Shown here: piece after piece, positions 1-7,315 of the stretch
Layout: each line of letters opens with the position of its first letter
Position numbering within the stretch: position 1 is the stretch's first letter
Assembly: GCA_965279095.1 (NCBI GenBank)
Contig: CBDIHH010000005.1
Span: forward strand, 372,001 to 436,000
Length of the DNA: 64,000 bases
Direction of reading: 5' to 3'
From: CBDIHH01 sp965279095
GTDB taxonomy: Bacteria > Pseudomonadota > Alphaproteobacteria > Caulobacterales > Caulobacteraceae
The notes under the pieces: model-generated
Databases searched by the model: none
What the model saw: only the letters and a program-made list of their open reading frames with translations
What the model was told of the DNA's origin: nothing
Made by a program: the position numbers and the translations under genes

Positions 1-171
1 CCAGCTGCCGCCGCTGGGCGCGATGCCCACCAGGCCGAGGACGAAGTTGCCGATCAGGCCGCCGACGACGCCGACTATCAGATTTGTCAGAAGGCCGTGG
101 TTGCGGCCCATGATCTTTTCGGCGATCCAGCCGGCGAGAATGCCGGTGATGATGGCAACGATCCAACCCAT
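1..171 (-). CDS. GlsB/YeaQ/YmgE-type small membrane protein, partial
   Basis: The reading frame starts with ATG at 171 and runs off the left edge, so only 57 residues are visible. It begins MGWIVAIITGILAGWIAEKI and continues with Gly-rich hydrophobic segments (NLIVGVVGGLIGNFVLGLVG). Two or three Gly-rich membrane helices with an AGWIAEKIMGR-like first loop are typical of the GlsB/YeaQ/YmgE (transglycosylase-associated) family, inner-membrane proteins of about 80-90 residues linked to general stress. The molecular role is unknown. The C-terminal part lies outside the window. Confidence 0.8.
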   Translation of the reverse strand, partial: MGWIVAIITGILAGWIAEKIMGRNHGLLTNLIVGVVGGLIGNFVLGLVGIAPSGGSW

Positions 172-302
172 GGTAGTCCCCTTGTGAACAGCGTCGATGA
201 AATGGATCACGCTCGACTAGGTTCCGCCACATACAGGCTTTGCCTTGTCCCGCCCCAATTCCACCCCAAGCGGCGGTCAAGACCAGGGCTCGAGGACTGG
301 GC

Positions 303-1334
303 ATGACATCGTTTCTACGATCCGAGCGTTCGCGCGCCGTGGCGATCTGGCTGTTCGCCGTCGCCGCCCTGGTTCTGGCCATGGTGGTGGTCGGCGGGGC
401 GACCCGGCTGACGGGCTCGGGGCTGTCGATCACCGAGTGGAAGCCCGTCACCGGGGCGCTGCCGCCCCTGTCGCCGGCGGCCTGGCAGGCGGAGTTCCTC
501 AAATACCAGCAGATCCCCCAGTACCAGTCGGTCAACCGCGGCATGAGCCTGGCGGAGTTTCAGTCGATCTACTGGTGGGAGTGGGGCCACCGGCTGCTGG
601 GCCGCATTGTCGGAGCCGCCTTCGCCGTCCCGCTGCTGGTGTTCCTGGCGCTGCGGAAGATCCCCCGCCGCCTGGTGTGGCGGTGCGTCGTGCTGCTGGC
701 CCTGGGCGGGCTGCAGGGGCTGGTCGGCTGGTGGATGGTGGCGAGCGGCCTGTCCGGCCGCATCGACGTCGCCCCCGAGCGCCTGGCGACCCACCTGGGC
801 CTGGCTCTCATCCTGTTCGCCGCCCTGATCTGGACGGGCCTGGAGGCCCTCGGCGGCAAGGCCCGGCCGGCCCAGGCCGGGCGCTGGCCCCTGTGGACCG
901 CCCTGCTGGCGGGCGGGGTGTTCGCCCAGATCCTGATGGGCGCCCTGGTGGCGGGCAATGACGCCGGGATGGTCTACAACGACTGGCCCCTGATGAACGG
1001 CCGGCTGTTCCCGGCCGACTATGCGTCGGGAGGGGTGCTGCATACCCTGCTGCACAGCCAGGCGGCGGTGCAACTGCACCATCGCCTCGGCGCCTATCTG
1101 CTGCTCGTTGCCGCCCTGGTGGTCGCGGTGGGGGCAAGGCGGTCCCACCGGCTGGCGCCCCAGGCGAAGGTCCTGGCGGCGGTGGTGGCGGGCCTGGTCG
1201 TCGCCCAGGGGGCGCTGGGAGTGGCCACCCTCATGCAGGTGACGCCCCTGGGCCTGGCCATGGCGCACCAGGCGCTGGCCACCGTGGTGCTGGCGGCCGC
1301 CCTGGCGCTGGCCTGGCGGGCCCGGCGGGCCTGA
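303..1334 (+). CDS. ctaA: Heme A synthase (COX15/CtaA)
   Basis: Inner-membrane monooxygenase that converts heme O to heme A for aa3-type cytochrome oxidase. The protein is 343 residues from the ATG at 303; the open frame extends to 240 but MTSFLRSERSRAVAIW gives a normal family N-terminus. About eight hydrophobic segments are visible. Conserved signatures include GGATRLTGSGLSITEW in the first loop, WEWGHRLLGR with a heme-ligand-type His, and paired-His regions HSQAAVQLHHRLG and MAHQALA near the C-terminus. Length and motifs fit the alphaproteobacterial type 2 CtaA. It stands alone here, without ctaB or cox genes, and converges on the PhoX-like gene with only 3 bp between their stops. Confidence 0.95.
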   Translation: MTSFLRSERSRAVAIWLFAVAALVLAMVVVGGATRLTGSGLSITEWKPVTGALPPLSPAAWQAEFLKYQQIPQYQSVNRGMSLAEFQSIYWWEWGHRLLGRIVGAAFAVPLLVFLALRKIPRRLVWRCVVLLALGGLQGLVGWWMVASGLSGRIDVAPERLATHLGLALILFAALIWTGLEALGGKARPAQAGRWPLWTALLAGGVFAQILMGALVAGNDAGMVYNDWPLMNGRLFPADYASGGVLHTLLHSQAAVQLHHRLGAYLLLVAALVVAVGARRSHRLAPQAKVLAAVVAGLVVAQGALGVATLMQVTPLGLAMAHQALATVVLAAALALAWRARRA

Positions 1335-1337
1335 GCG

Positions 1338-2762
1338 TCAGGCGCGGAACTGGCGCCACGGCCCCGTGATCGCCAGGGTCATGCCCGGCCTGTAGACATT
1401 GACGAACAGGGTCGTCCCATCCGGCGAGAAGCAGGCGCCGGCGAGCTCAGCGTTCAAGCCGACATCGCCGCCGCCCACGACAGCGTTGCGGCCCAGGGTG
1501 TAGAGCCGCCCCCGCGGCGTCACCCCGCGCAGGTAGTTGACGCCGTCCTCCTTGTCCTCGCAGACGATCAGGTGGCCCCAGGGCGCCACGGCGATGTTGT
1601 CGTTCATCTCCATGCGCGTCCGGTCGGCGGACTCGATGAACAGTTCCAGGTCCCCCGGGGCGGCGGCCTCGCCGGCCTGGCCCTCGTGGGCGCTGGGCCG
1701 GTAGCGCAGGATCTGGCCGAACTTGGCCGCGCCGCCGCTGGTGGACGAGATGTAGATCGCGCCCTGGCCGAAGAAGATCCCTTCGCCCCGCGCCACCCAG
1801 GCCCCGCCCCGGGCGTGGCCGCGCCAGCGCAGGTCCGAATAGGGGTTGTCGACCCCGTCCAGGTCGATCCAGGCGACCGGCCGGCGATCGCCCGCTTTCC
1901 AGTCGGCGGCCTCCCAGTTGCGGGTGTCGCCGCCGGTCGGGGCGTCGCGGAAACCGAGGCACTGCAGACGGCCGCCCCGGTGCAAGGCGCCGGGCTGGTC
2001 GGGCAAAAGCCGGTAGACCAGCCCTTGGCCGTCGGGCTCGTCCTCGGTCATGTAGACAATGCCTGTGCGTGGATCGACGCAGGCGGCCTCGTGGCGGAAG
2101 CGGCCGAGGGCGCGCAGGGGCGCCGGCTCGACCAGGCCCTGGGGGGCGGCGGGGACCTCGAAGACAAAGCCGTGGTCCTTGCCCACCTCCAGCCCCGCGG
2201 TCTGGGTGGTCTCCTCGCACGACAGCCACGACCCCCAGGGCGTCGTCCCGCCCGCGCAGTTGGTGGAGGTCCCCGCGAGGCTCAGGTGCTGGCGCTCCGC
2301 CCGTCGCGCCTTCAGGTCGTAGACGACCGTCGTGGTCCCGCCGACGAGAGGCTGGCCCGCGTCGTTGAAGTCGTAGATCCGGGCGCGATCAACCTGGCCG
2401 AGGCGGCCCAGGTCGGGGCCATAGGGACCGATCGCCGTGTCCAGATGCTTGCATTCGTGATTGCGCACCAGGATCACGCGGCGATCGTCGAGCGGGAAAC
2501 ACCCCATGCCGTCGAACTTCCCGGGGATCAGGAGTCCGTCGCTCATGACCTCGCCCGCCCGCGACACCACCGCGTAGGCGAAGCCCTCGGGCAGGTCGAA
2601 CAGCCCCGCCGGATCGCGTTTCAGGGGGCCGTAGGCGGGACAGTCGCTGGCGTAGACGTCGGCCTCGATATCGAGGCCCTCGGCGTCCGCCCGCCGGGCG
2701 AGACCCGCGAACGCCAGGCTGGCGGCGGTGGCGGCGATCAGCCGGCGGCGGGAGAGGGCCAT
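1338..2762 (-). CDS. PhoX-family (DUF839) exported phosphatase-like protein
   Basis: A 474-residue protein. The N-terminus MALSRRRLIAATAASLAFAG is a twin-arginine (Tat) signal with a Ser-Arg-Arg-Arg-Leu motif and an Ala-rich hydrophobic stretch ending near ADA. The mature part has hallmarks of PF05787/PhoX: NCAGGTTPWGSWLSCEE, which includes the Cys-containing segment that binds the metal cluster in PhoX, then HEAA, YMTED, EMNDNIAV and GACFSPDGTTLFVN. PhoX enzymes are Ca/Fe phosphomonoesterases folded and loaded with cofactor before Tat export. Substrate cannot be read from sequence, and some DUF839 proteins are not proven phosphatases. Its presence in a window with a DING protein and a type II system fits phosphate scavenging, but that link is inference. 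Confidence 0.85.
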   Translation of the reverse strand: MALSRRRLIAATAASLAFAGLARRADAEGLDIEADVYASDCPAYGPLKRDPAGLFDLPEGFAYAVVSRAGEVMSDGLLIPGKFDGMGCFPLDDRRVILVRNHECKHLDTAIGPYGPDLGRLGQVDRARIYDFNDAGQPLVGGTTTVVYDLKARRAERQHLSLAGTSTNCAGGTTPWGSWLSCEETTQTAGLEVGKDHGFVFEVPAAPQGLVEPAPLRALGRFRHEAACVDPRTGIVYMTEDEPDGQGLVYRLLPDQPGALHRGGRLQCLGFRDAPTGGDTRNWEAADWKAGDRRPVAWIDLDGVDNPYSDLRWRGHARGGAWVARGEGIFFGQGAIYISSTSGGAAKFGQILRYRPSAHEGQAGEAAAPGDLELFIESADRTRMEMNDNIAVAPWGHLIVCEDKEDGVNYLRGVTPRGRLYTLGRNAVVGGGDVGLNAELAGACFSPDGTTLFVNVYRPGMTLAITGPWRQFRA

Positions 2763-2801
2763 GGCGGGCGTGTCCTGGTTCGACGATGTCCTGCCACGGG
2801 A

Positions 2802-2819
2802 CCGTGACGGAACTGTAAC
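2802..2819 (+). promoter_or_regulatory. Weak Pho-box-like direct repeat upstream of the PhoX-like gene
   Basis: CCGTGAC, spacer GGAA, then CTGTAAC gives the 7-4-7 layout of a PhoB box (consensus CTGTCAT-N4-CTGTCAT). Each half matches at about 5 of 7 positions if C is allowed at the end. It lies about 40 bp upstream of the PhoX-like start codon but points away from that gene, so this is a tentative call. Confidence 0.25.
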
Positions 2820-2832
2820 ACGGTATGATTTT

Positions 2833-2866
2833 ACCCACTTCGGAAATTGCTTTGAATTGAGTGGGT
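2833..2866. repeat. Inverted repeat ACCCACT...AGTGGGT between phoX-like gene and rplM
   Basis: Perfect 7-bp arms at 2833-2839 and 2860-2866 enclose a 20-bp AT-rich centre containing AATT twice (AAATTG and GAATTG). It sits in the divergent 216-bp gap (2763-2978) serving both the PhoX-like gene and rplM-rpsI. It could be an operator; no factor can be named. Confidence 0.3.
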
Positions 2867-2978
2867 TAGCCTCCTACCCGCGACACGCCCGTTGACACCC
2901 TCAAACAGGCCCTGTAACCCCGCCGCTCACTTCGGCCGCGCCCCTTGCGCGCCTGACCTGCATACGGATCCTGTCCCC

Positions 2979-3455
2979 ATGACGACGAAGACCACGGCCT
3001 CGCTGAAGCCGGCGGACGTCGAGAAGAAATGGATCGTGATCGATGCGCAAGACGCCGTTGTCGGCCGTCTCGCCACGTTCATCGCCATGCGTCTTCGCGG
3101 CAAGCATCGCCCCGACTACACCCCCCACGTCGACTGCGGCGACTTCGTCGTCGTCATCAACGCCGACAAGGTGAAGTTCACCGGGCGCAAGCTCGACCAG
3201 AAGACCTACTACTGGCACACCGGCCATCCCGGCGGGATCAAGGAACGCACCGCGGGCAAGATCCTCGGCGGGCGCTTCCCCGAGCGGGTGCTGGAGAAGG
3301 CCGTCGAGCGCATGCTGCCCAAGGAAAGCCCCCTGGCCCGCAAGCAGCTGACCCATCTGCGGCTCTACAACAGCGCCGAACACCCCCACGAAGCGCAGAC
3401 CCCGGAAGTCATCGACTTCAAGGCGCGCAACACCAAGAACGTCCGGAGCGCCTGA
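2979..3455 (+). CDS. rplM: 50S ribosomal protein L13
   Basis: Large-subunit ribosomal protein L13, 158 residues from ATG 2979 (MTTKTTASLKPADVEKKW). The open frame extends upstream to 2892, but that extension is not family-like. Family signatures visible: WIVIDAQDAVVGRLA, LRGKHRPDYTPHVDCGD, KTYYWHTGHPGGIKERT, VERMLPKESPLARKQLTHLR and YNSAEHPHEAQ. It is followed 5 bp later by rpsI, the standard L13-S9 pair, and the two surely share a transcript ending at the terminator at 3962-3993. Confidence 0.98.
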   Translation: MTTKTTASLKPADVEKKWIVIDAQDAVVGRLATFIAMRLRGKHRPDYTPHVDCGDFVVVINADKVKFTGRKLDQKTYYWHTGHPGGIKERTAGKILGGRFPERVLEKAVERMLPKESPLARKQLTHLRLYNSAEHPHEAQTPEVIDFKARNTKNVRSA

Positions 3456-3460
3456 TCAGC

Positions 3461-3937
3461 ATGACCGACACCGCACCCCAAGGTTTCGACGCGCTGCAAA
3501 GCCTGTCCTCCTCGCCCGACAGCGCGCCGCGCGAGCCGGTGATCGACGCCCAGGGCCGCTCCTACGCGACCGGCAAGCGCAAGAACGCCGTCGCCCGCGT
3601 CTGGATCAAGCCGGGCAAGGGCTCGATCGTGATCAACGGCCGCGACCAGGAGATCTATTTCGCCCGCCCCGTGCTGCGGATGATGATCGCCCAGCCGCTG
3701 CAGATCGCCGACCGCCTCGGCCAGTTCGACGTCATCGCCACGGTCGAGGGCTCGGGCCTCTCGGGCCAGGCCGGCGCCGTGCGCCACGCCATCTCCAAGG
3801 CCTTGACCTACTATGAGCCCGCCCTGCGCGGCGTGCTGAAGCCGCACGGCTTCCTCACCCGCGACAGCCGCGTGGTCGAGCGCAAGAAATACGGCCGCGC
3901 CAAGGCCCGCCGGAGCTTCCAGTTCTCCAAGCGCTAG
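3461..3937 (+). CDS. rpsI: 30S ribosomal protein S9
   Basis: Small-subunit protein S9, 158 residues from ATG 3461 (MTDTAPQGFDALQSLSSS). It has an alphaproteobacterial acidic N-terminal extension of about 35 residues before the conserved core SYATGKRKNAVARVWIKPG. It ends with the invariant basic tail KKYGRAKARRSFQFSKR that reaches the ribosomal P-site. The gene follows rplM by 5 bp and precedes a clear intrinsic terminator. Confidence 0.98.
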   Translation: MTDTAPQGFDALQSLSSSPDSAPREPVIDAQGRSYATGKRKNAVARVWIKPGKGSIVINGRDQEIYFARPVLRMMIAQPLQIADRLGQFDVIATVEGSGLSGQAGAVRHAISKALTYYEPALRGVLKPHGFLTRDSRVVERKKYGRAKARRSFQFSKR

Positions 3938-3961
3938 GTCGCGACCTCACGACCGGATACG

Positions 3962-3993
3962 AAACGGGCGCCCCGCAACGGGCGCCCGTTTTT
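3962..3993 (+). terminator. Rho-independent terminator of rplM-rpsI
   Basis: An 11-bp stem AAACGGGCGCC (3962-3972) pairs with GGCGCCCGTTT (3981-3991) around an 8-nt loop and runs into a T-tract. It starts 24 bp after the rpsI stop. Confidence 0.9.
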
Positions 3994-4026
3994 GCTTTGC
4001 GGACCGTGGATGATACCCTGGCCCGC

Positions 4027-4206
4027 ATGCATCCCGAAGCATCGCTGGTCGACGAAACCGATGATGAGGCCGAGGCGGCCGCCGACACCGAAGGACTGGC
4101 GGATATCGCCGCCGGTCGGGTGGTGCCACATGCCGACGTAGCTGAGTGGCTGGACACGTGGGGGCGCGACGACGAGACGCCCGCTCCCGCTGAATGGCTC
4201 AAGTAG
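4027..4206 (+). CDS. Putative antitoxin of a ParE-type toxin-antitoxin pair
   Basis: A short acidic protein, 59 residues from ATG 4027; the frame can also open at GTG 4006 or TTG 3997, the latter inside the S9 terminator tail. No start has a good ribosome-binding site. The middle and C-terminus (EGLADIAAGRVVPHADVAEW followed by LDTWG) resemble the small antitoxins that pair with ParE/RelE toxins, in which an acidic helix is followed by a V-x-H-x-x-V-x-x-W-L-x-x-W-G-like segment. The stop overlaps the next gene by 13 bp. This translational coupling with the antitoxin first is the usual TA layout. The identification rests mainly on the partner gene. Confidence 0.65.
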   Translation: MHPEASLVDETDDEAEAAADTEGLADIAAGRVVPHADVAEWLDTWGRDDETPAPAEWLK

Positions 4207-4466
4207 TCTGGTCCAGGCGAGCGATCGCGGACCTGGTCGCGATCAGAAGCTACATCCAGCAGTCTCGGCCCATGGCCGTCAGGCGCATGGCTCAGCCCTT
4301 GACATTGGCGGCTGAAGCCTTGGCCGAGAATTCCCGGCGCGGGCGGCTGGCGGGGCCGGCCGGTCTTCGTGAACTGACAGTGATCTGGCCCTATGTGATT
4401 CGCTACCGAGCCTCCGCCACTGACGTCCAGATCGTTCGGATCAAACACGGCGCTCAGCGGCGTTGA
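4194..4466 (+). CDS. ParE/RelE-family toxin
   Basis: A 90-residue basic protein starting MAQVVWSRRAIADLVAIRSY. The pattern beta strand V-V-W-S, helix A-I-A-D-L-x-A-I-x-x-Y-I, a central GRLAGPAGLRELTV segment and a final strand pair (YVIRYRASATDVQIVRIKH) is the ParE fold. ParE toxins poison DNA gyrase while RelE relatives cleave mRNA; Y/W-x-V-I-x-Y-R-x and the lack of a clear RelE catalytic set favour ParE. The start codon lies inside the antitoxin gene. The pair sits directly behind the rpsI terminator, so it probably has its own weak promoter. Confidence 0.8.
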   Translation: MAQVVWSRRAIADLVAIRSYIQQSRPMAVRRMAQPLTLAAEALAENSRRGRLAGPAGLRELTVIWPYVIRYRASATDVQIVRIKHGAQRR

Positions 4467-4509
4467 ATCTCGATGGTTGCCTGGTCGCCTCGCCCCAAGT
4501 CGGCGCCGC

Positions 4510-6660
4510 CTAATCCTTCACCTTCACATAGGTCCCCGGCGCGTCGGCGAGGGGTTGCAGGCGGCCCTTGGCGGGATCGCGGGCGGGGATGAGCTTGCCC
4601 GAGCGCTGGGTGAGCCAGGCCTCCCAGTGCGGCCACCAGGATCCAGGCTGCTCGGTCGCGCCGGCGATCCATTCGCCGGGGGAGGGGGCCAGCTGGGCGT
4701 TGGTCCAGTGCTGGTATTTGTTGGCCGCCGGGGGGTTGATCACCCCGGCGATATGTCCCGAGCCGGCGAGGACGAACTCCACCGGCCCGCCGAACAGCCG
4801 GGCGCCTTTGTAGACAGACACATAGGGGGCGATGTGGTCCTCGCGGCTGGCCTGGGCGAAGACGGGGATCTTGACCTTGCCCAGGTCCAGCGTGACCCCG
4901 CCCATCTGCAGCCGCCCCTCGGCCAGGTCGTTGGCCTGGTAGAAGTGGCGCAGGTAGAACAGGTGCAGGGCCTTGGGCATCCGCGTCTGGTCGGCGTTCC
5001 AGAACAAAAGGTCGAAGGGCTTGGGGTCCTTGCCCAGCAGATAGTTGTTCACGAACGACGACCAGATCAGGTCGTTGGCGCGCAGGGCGTTGAAGGTGTC
5101 GGCCATGCTGGCGCTGGGCAGCACCCCGCCGGCGTCGTCCATGCGGCCTTCGACCACCTGCAGCCAGCCCTCGCTGGTGAACAGGCGAAGGTCGCCCGAC
5201 TCGCTGAAGTCCTGCTGGGCGGCGAAGAAGGTGGCCGAGGCGATGCGATCGTCGCCCTTCGCGGCCATGTGGGCCAGGGTGCAGGACAGCAGGGTTCCGG
5301 CGATGCAGTAGCCGACGGCGTTGAGCTTCGGCGCGCCGGTCTGCTTGAGCACCGCGGCCACCGCCTCATAGACGCCCTCGATCATATAGTCCTCGAAGGT
5401 CTTCTCGGCGAGATCGGGGCCGGGGTTGACCCAGGAGACCACGAACACCGTGAATCCCTGGCTGGACAGCCAGCGGATCATCGAGTTCTCAGGCCGCAGG
5501 TCGAGGATGTAGAACTTGTTGATCCAGGGCGGGAAGATCAGCAGCGGAATGTCGTGGACCTGAAGGGTGGACGGGTCGAACTGCAGCAGCTCGAACAGGG
5601 CGTTGCGGAACACCACCTTGCCGGGGGCCGTGGCGACGTTCTCGCCCACCTTGAACTTGGACAGGTCGGCCTGGCTGATCTTCAACTGGCCGCCGCCGCG
5701 CTCCATGTCGGCGAGGAAGTTTTCCATCCCGCGCACGATGCTCTCGCCCTGGGTCTCCACCGCCTCGCGCAGGGCGGCGGGGTTGGACATCAGGAAGTTG
5801 GGCGGCGCGAAGGCGTCGGTCATCATCTTCATGAAGAACTCGACCCGGCGCTTGTCCATCGGATCGATGTCCTGCACCTCGGCCACCAGGCCGTTGAGCC
5901 AGTTGCTGGTGAGCAGGTAGGACTGCTTCATCACATCGAACATCGGATTGTCGCGCCATTGCGGGTCGGCGAATCGCTTGTCCCCCGCGGCGGGGGCGAC
6001 GGCAGGGGGAACATCCTCTCCCGCCGCGCGCCGGGCGGCCGACTGCCACAGCTCCATATAGCCGCTAAGCAGCTGGCCCTGGGCGCGCACCAGCTTGTCG
6101 GGCTGGGCGGCCAGCTGACCGATCACCTGGGCGAAGGCCGGGCCGAGATTCATGGGGTCGGGGTTGCCGACGACGGGCTTCTCGGCGCTGCGCAGGGCGG
6201 CCTCGGCGAAGGCGCCCTGGGCGGTGAGGGCGGCCTTGGCCAGGTTGACCGACAGGCGCTCCATGGCCACGCGCTGATCTGGCTTGAGCAGGGCGGTCCA
6301 GGACTCGGGCGCCTCGGGCGGGGCCGGTGGGGCGGGGGGCGGCTCGGCTGAGGCCGGCGGCGGGACAGCCCTGGCGCGGCGAGGCTTCGCGGCGGGGGGC
6401 GAGGGGGGCGGCGCCTTCGGCTTGGCCACCGCCTTCGGCCGGGCCGTGGCCTTGGCCGGCGCCGAGGCGCGCACCGGGGCCGCCTTCTTGGAGGCGGCTT
6501 GGGGGGCGGAATTCTTGGCCGCAGCGACCTTCGACTTGGGCGCCGCCCTGGGTTTTCCGCCAGCGGGGGCCGGTGCGGCGGGCTTGGCGGCGACCGCCGG
6601 CTTGGCCTTGGCGGCCGCCTTGGCCTTGGCGGGACGCCGGGCTGTCTTGCGTTCGCTCAT
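4510..6660 (-). CDS. phaC: Class I poly(3-hydroxyalkanoate) synthase with long basic N-terminal tail
   Basis: Polymerises hydroxyacyl-CoA into PHA storage granules. The protein is 716 residues, against about 590 for usual class I PhaC. Residues 1 to about 130 are an Ala/Lys/Pro-rich, histone-H1-like tail (blocks such as KAKAAAKAKPAVAAKPAAPA). The normal PhaC N-domain and alpha/beta-hydrolase core follow. The catalytic Cys is in GYCIAGTLL (Cys452), the Asp in SREDHIAPY (Asp608) and the His in GSGHIAGVINPP (His636). A GGAAGG ribosome-binding sequence at 6668-6673, 7 nt before the ATG, supports the long start. No phaA, phaB, phaR or phasin gene is adjacent; the aminotransferase block is divergent. 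Confidence 0.95.
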   Translation of the reverse strand: MSERKTARRPAKAKAAAKAKPAVAAKPAAPAPAGGKPRAAPKSKVAAAKNSAPQAASKKAAPVRASAPAKATARPKAVAKPKAPPPSPPAAKPRRARAVPPPASAEPPPAPPAPPEAPESWTALLKPDQRVAMERLSVNLAKAALTAQGAFAEAALRSAEKPVVGNPDPMNLGPAFAQVIGQLAAQPDKLVRAQGQLLSGYMELWQSAARRAAGEDVPPAVAPAAGDKRFADPQWRDNPMFDVMKQSYLLTSNWLNGLVAEVQDIDPMDKRRVEFFMKMMTDAFAPPNFLMSNPAALREAVETQGESIVRGMENFLADMERGGGQLKISQADLSKFKVGENVATAPGKVVFRNALFELLQFDPSTLQVHDIPLLIFPPWINKFYILDLRPENSMIRWLSSQGFTVFVVSWVNPGPDLAEKTFEDYMIEGVYEAVAAVLKQTGAPKLNAVGYCIAGTLLSCTLAHMAAKGDDRIASATFFAAQQDFSESGDLRLFTSEGWLQVVEGRMDDAGGVLPSASMADTFNALRANDLIWSSFVNNYLLGKDPKPFDLLFWNADQTRMPKALHLFYLRHFYQANDLAEGRLQMGGVTLDLGKVKIPVFAQASREDHIAPYVSVYKGARLFGGPVEFVLAGSGHIAGVINPPAANKYQHWTNAQLAPSPGEWIAGATEQPGSWWPHWEAWLTQRSGKLIPARDPAKGRLQPLADAPGTYVKVKD

Positions 6661-6736
6661 GCACTGCCCTTCCGTTCGGCCCTATCATCGCATAAGACCT
6701 TGCTTCGGTTGAACGACCAAGCTGCGGTTAATTTTC

Positions 6737-7207
6737 ATGGGCCTACGCCCGGCATATCGTCTGAACGGCCTGGCCCGCCCGCTGATCGTCGCGATCGCGG
6801 CGGCGACCACCTGCGCCTGCGCGGACCTGCCGAAGATCGACGCCCTGGGACCACCCCCGGTCGACCAGACGTCGCCGGTGGTCAAGGAGGTCGAGGCCGC
6901 GTCCCGTCTCAACGCCGCCTATCCGCGCTTTTCCGACATTCCCGACGTGCCTCGGGACATCCGCCCCGTGCGGGCCTGGAGCCGGTCGATCTACGATACC
7001 CTGCGGCTGCGCCGACTTCTGATCATCGAGGCCTCGGTGGCCGGGCCCGCGCCGTCCGACACCGACGCCTTCGCCCAGGGGTTGCGGGACGCAACCACCT
7101 CGCCCGGCGCGCCGCCGGCCCAGACCGCGGCCCAGGCGGGCCAGCAGACGGGGGCCTTCGTGCAGGGCGCCCGCGAGCGAGCTAAGCCGCCTTCGTCGGC
7201 ACGCTAG
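6737..7207 (+). CDS. Hypothetical exported protein, possible lipoprotein
   Basis: A 156-residue protein I do not recognise. The N-terminus MGLRPAYRLNGLARPLIVAI plus AAATTCACADL is a plausible signal peptide. Cys26 or Cys28 could be lipidated, but neither has a good lipobox. The middle (PPVDQTSPVVKEVEAASRLN, then YPRFSDIPDVPRDIRP) is Pro/Asp-rich. The tail is Ala/Gln/Gly-rich and probably disordered. It is divergent from phaC and 108 bp before the aminotransferase gene. No strong ribosome-binding site is visible. Confidence 0.65.
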   Translation: MGLRPAYRLNGLARPLIVAIAAATTCACADLPKIDALGPPPVDQTSPVVKEVEAASRLNAAYPRFSDIPDVPRDIRPVRAWSRSIYDTLRLRRLLIIEASVAGPAPSDTDAFAQGLRDATTSPGAPPAQTAAQAGQQTGAFVQGARERAKPPSSAR

Positions 7208-7315
7208 CCGGCGAAGGCGCATTCTTAGTCTCTGCGCGCTCGCTTGGCCTGGACCGCCGCGCGGTCTATCAGGTCGCTCCGTCACTCTTGCCGGGTCCAA
7301 TGGACCGCCAAGGTC

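Noticed and set aside
4454..4672. 72-residue minus-strand frame after the toxin gene
   Set aside because: Overlaps the phaC 3' end in another frame and shows no family features.
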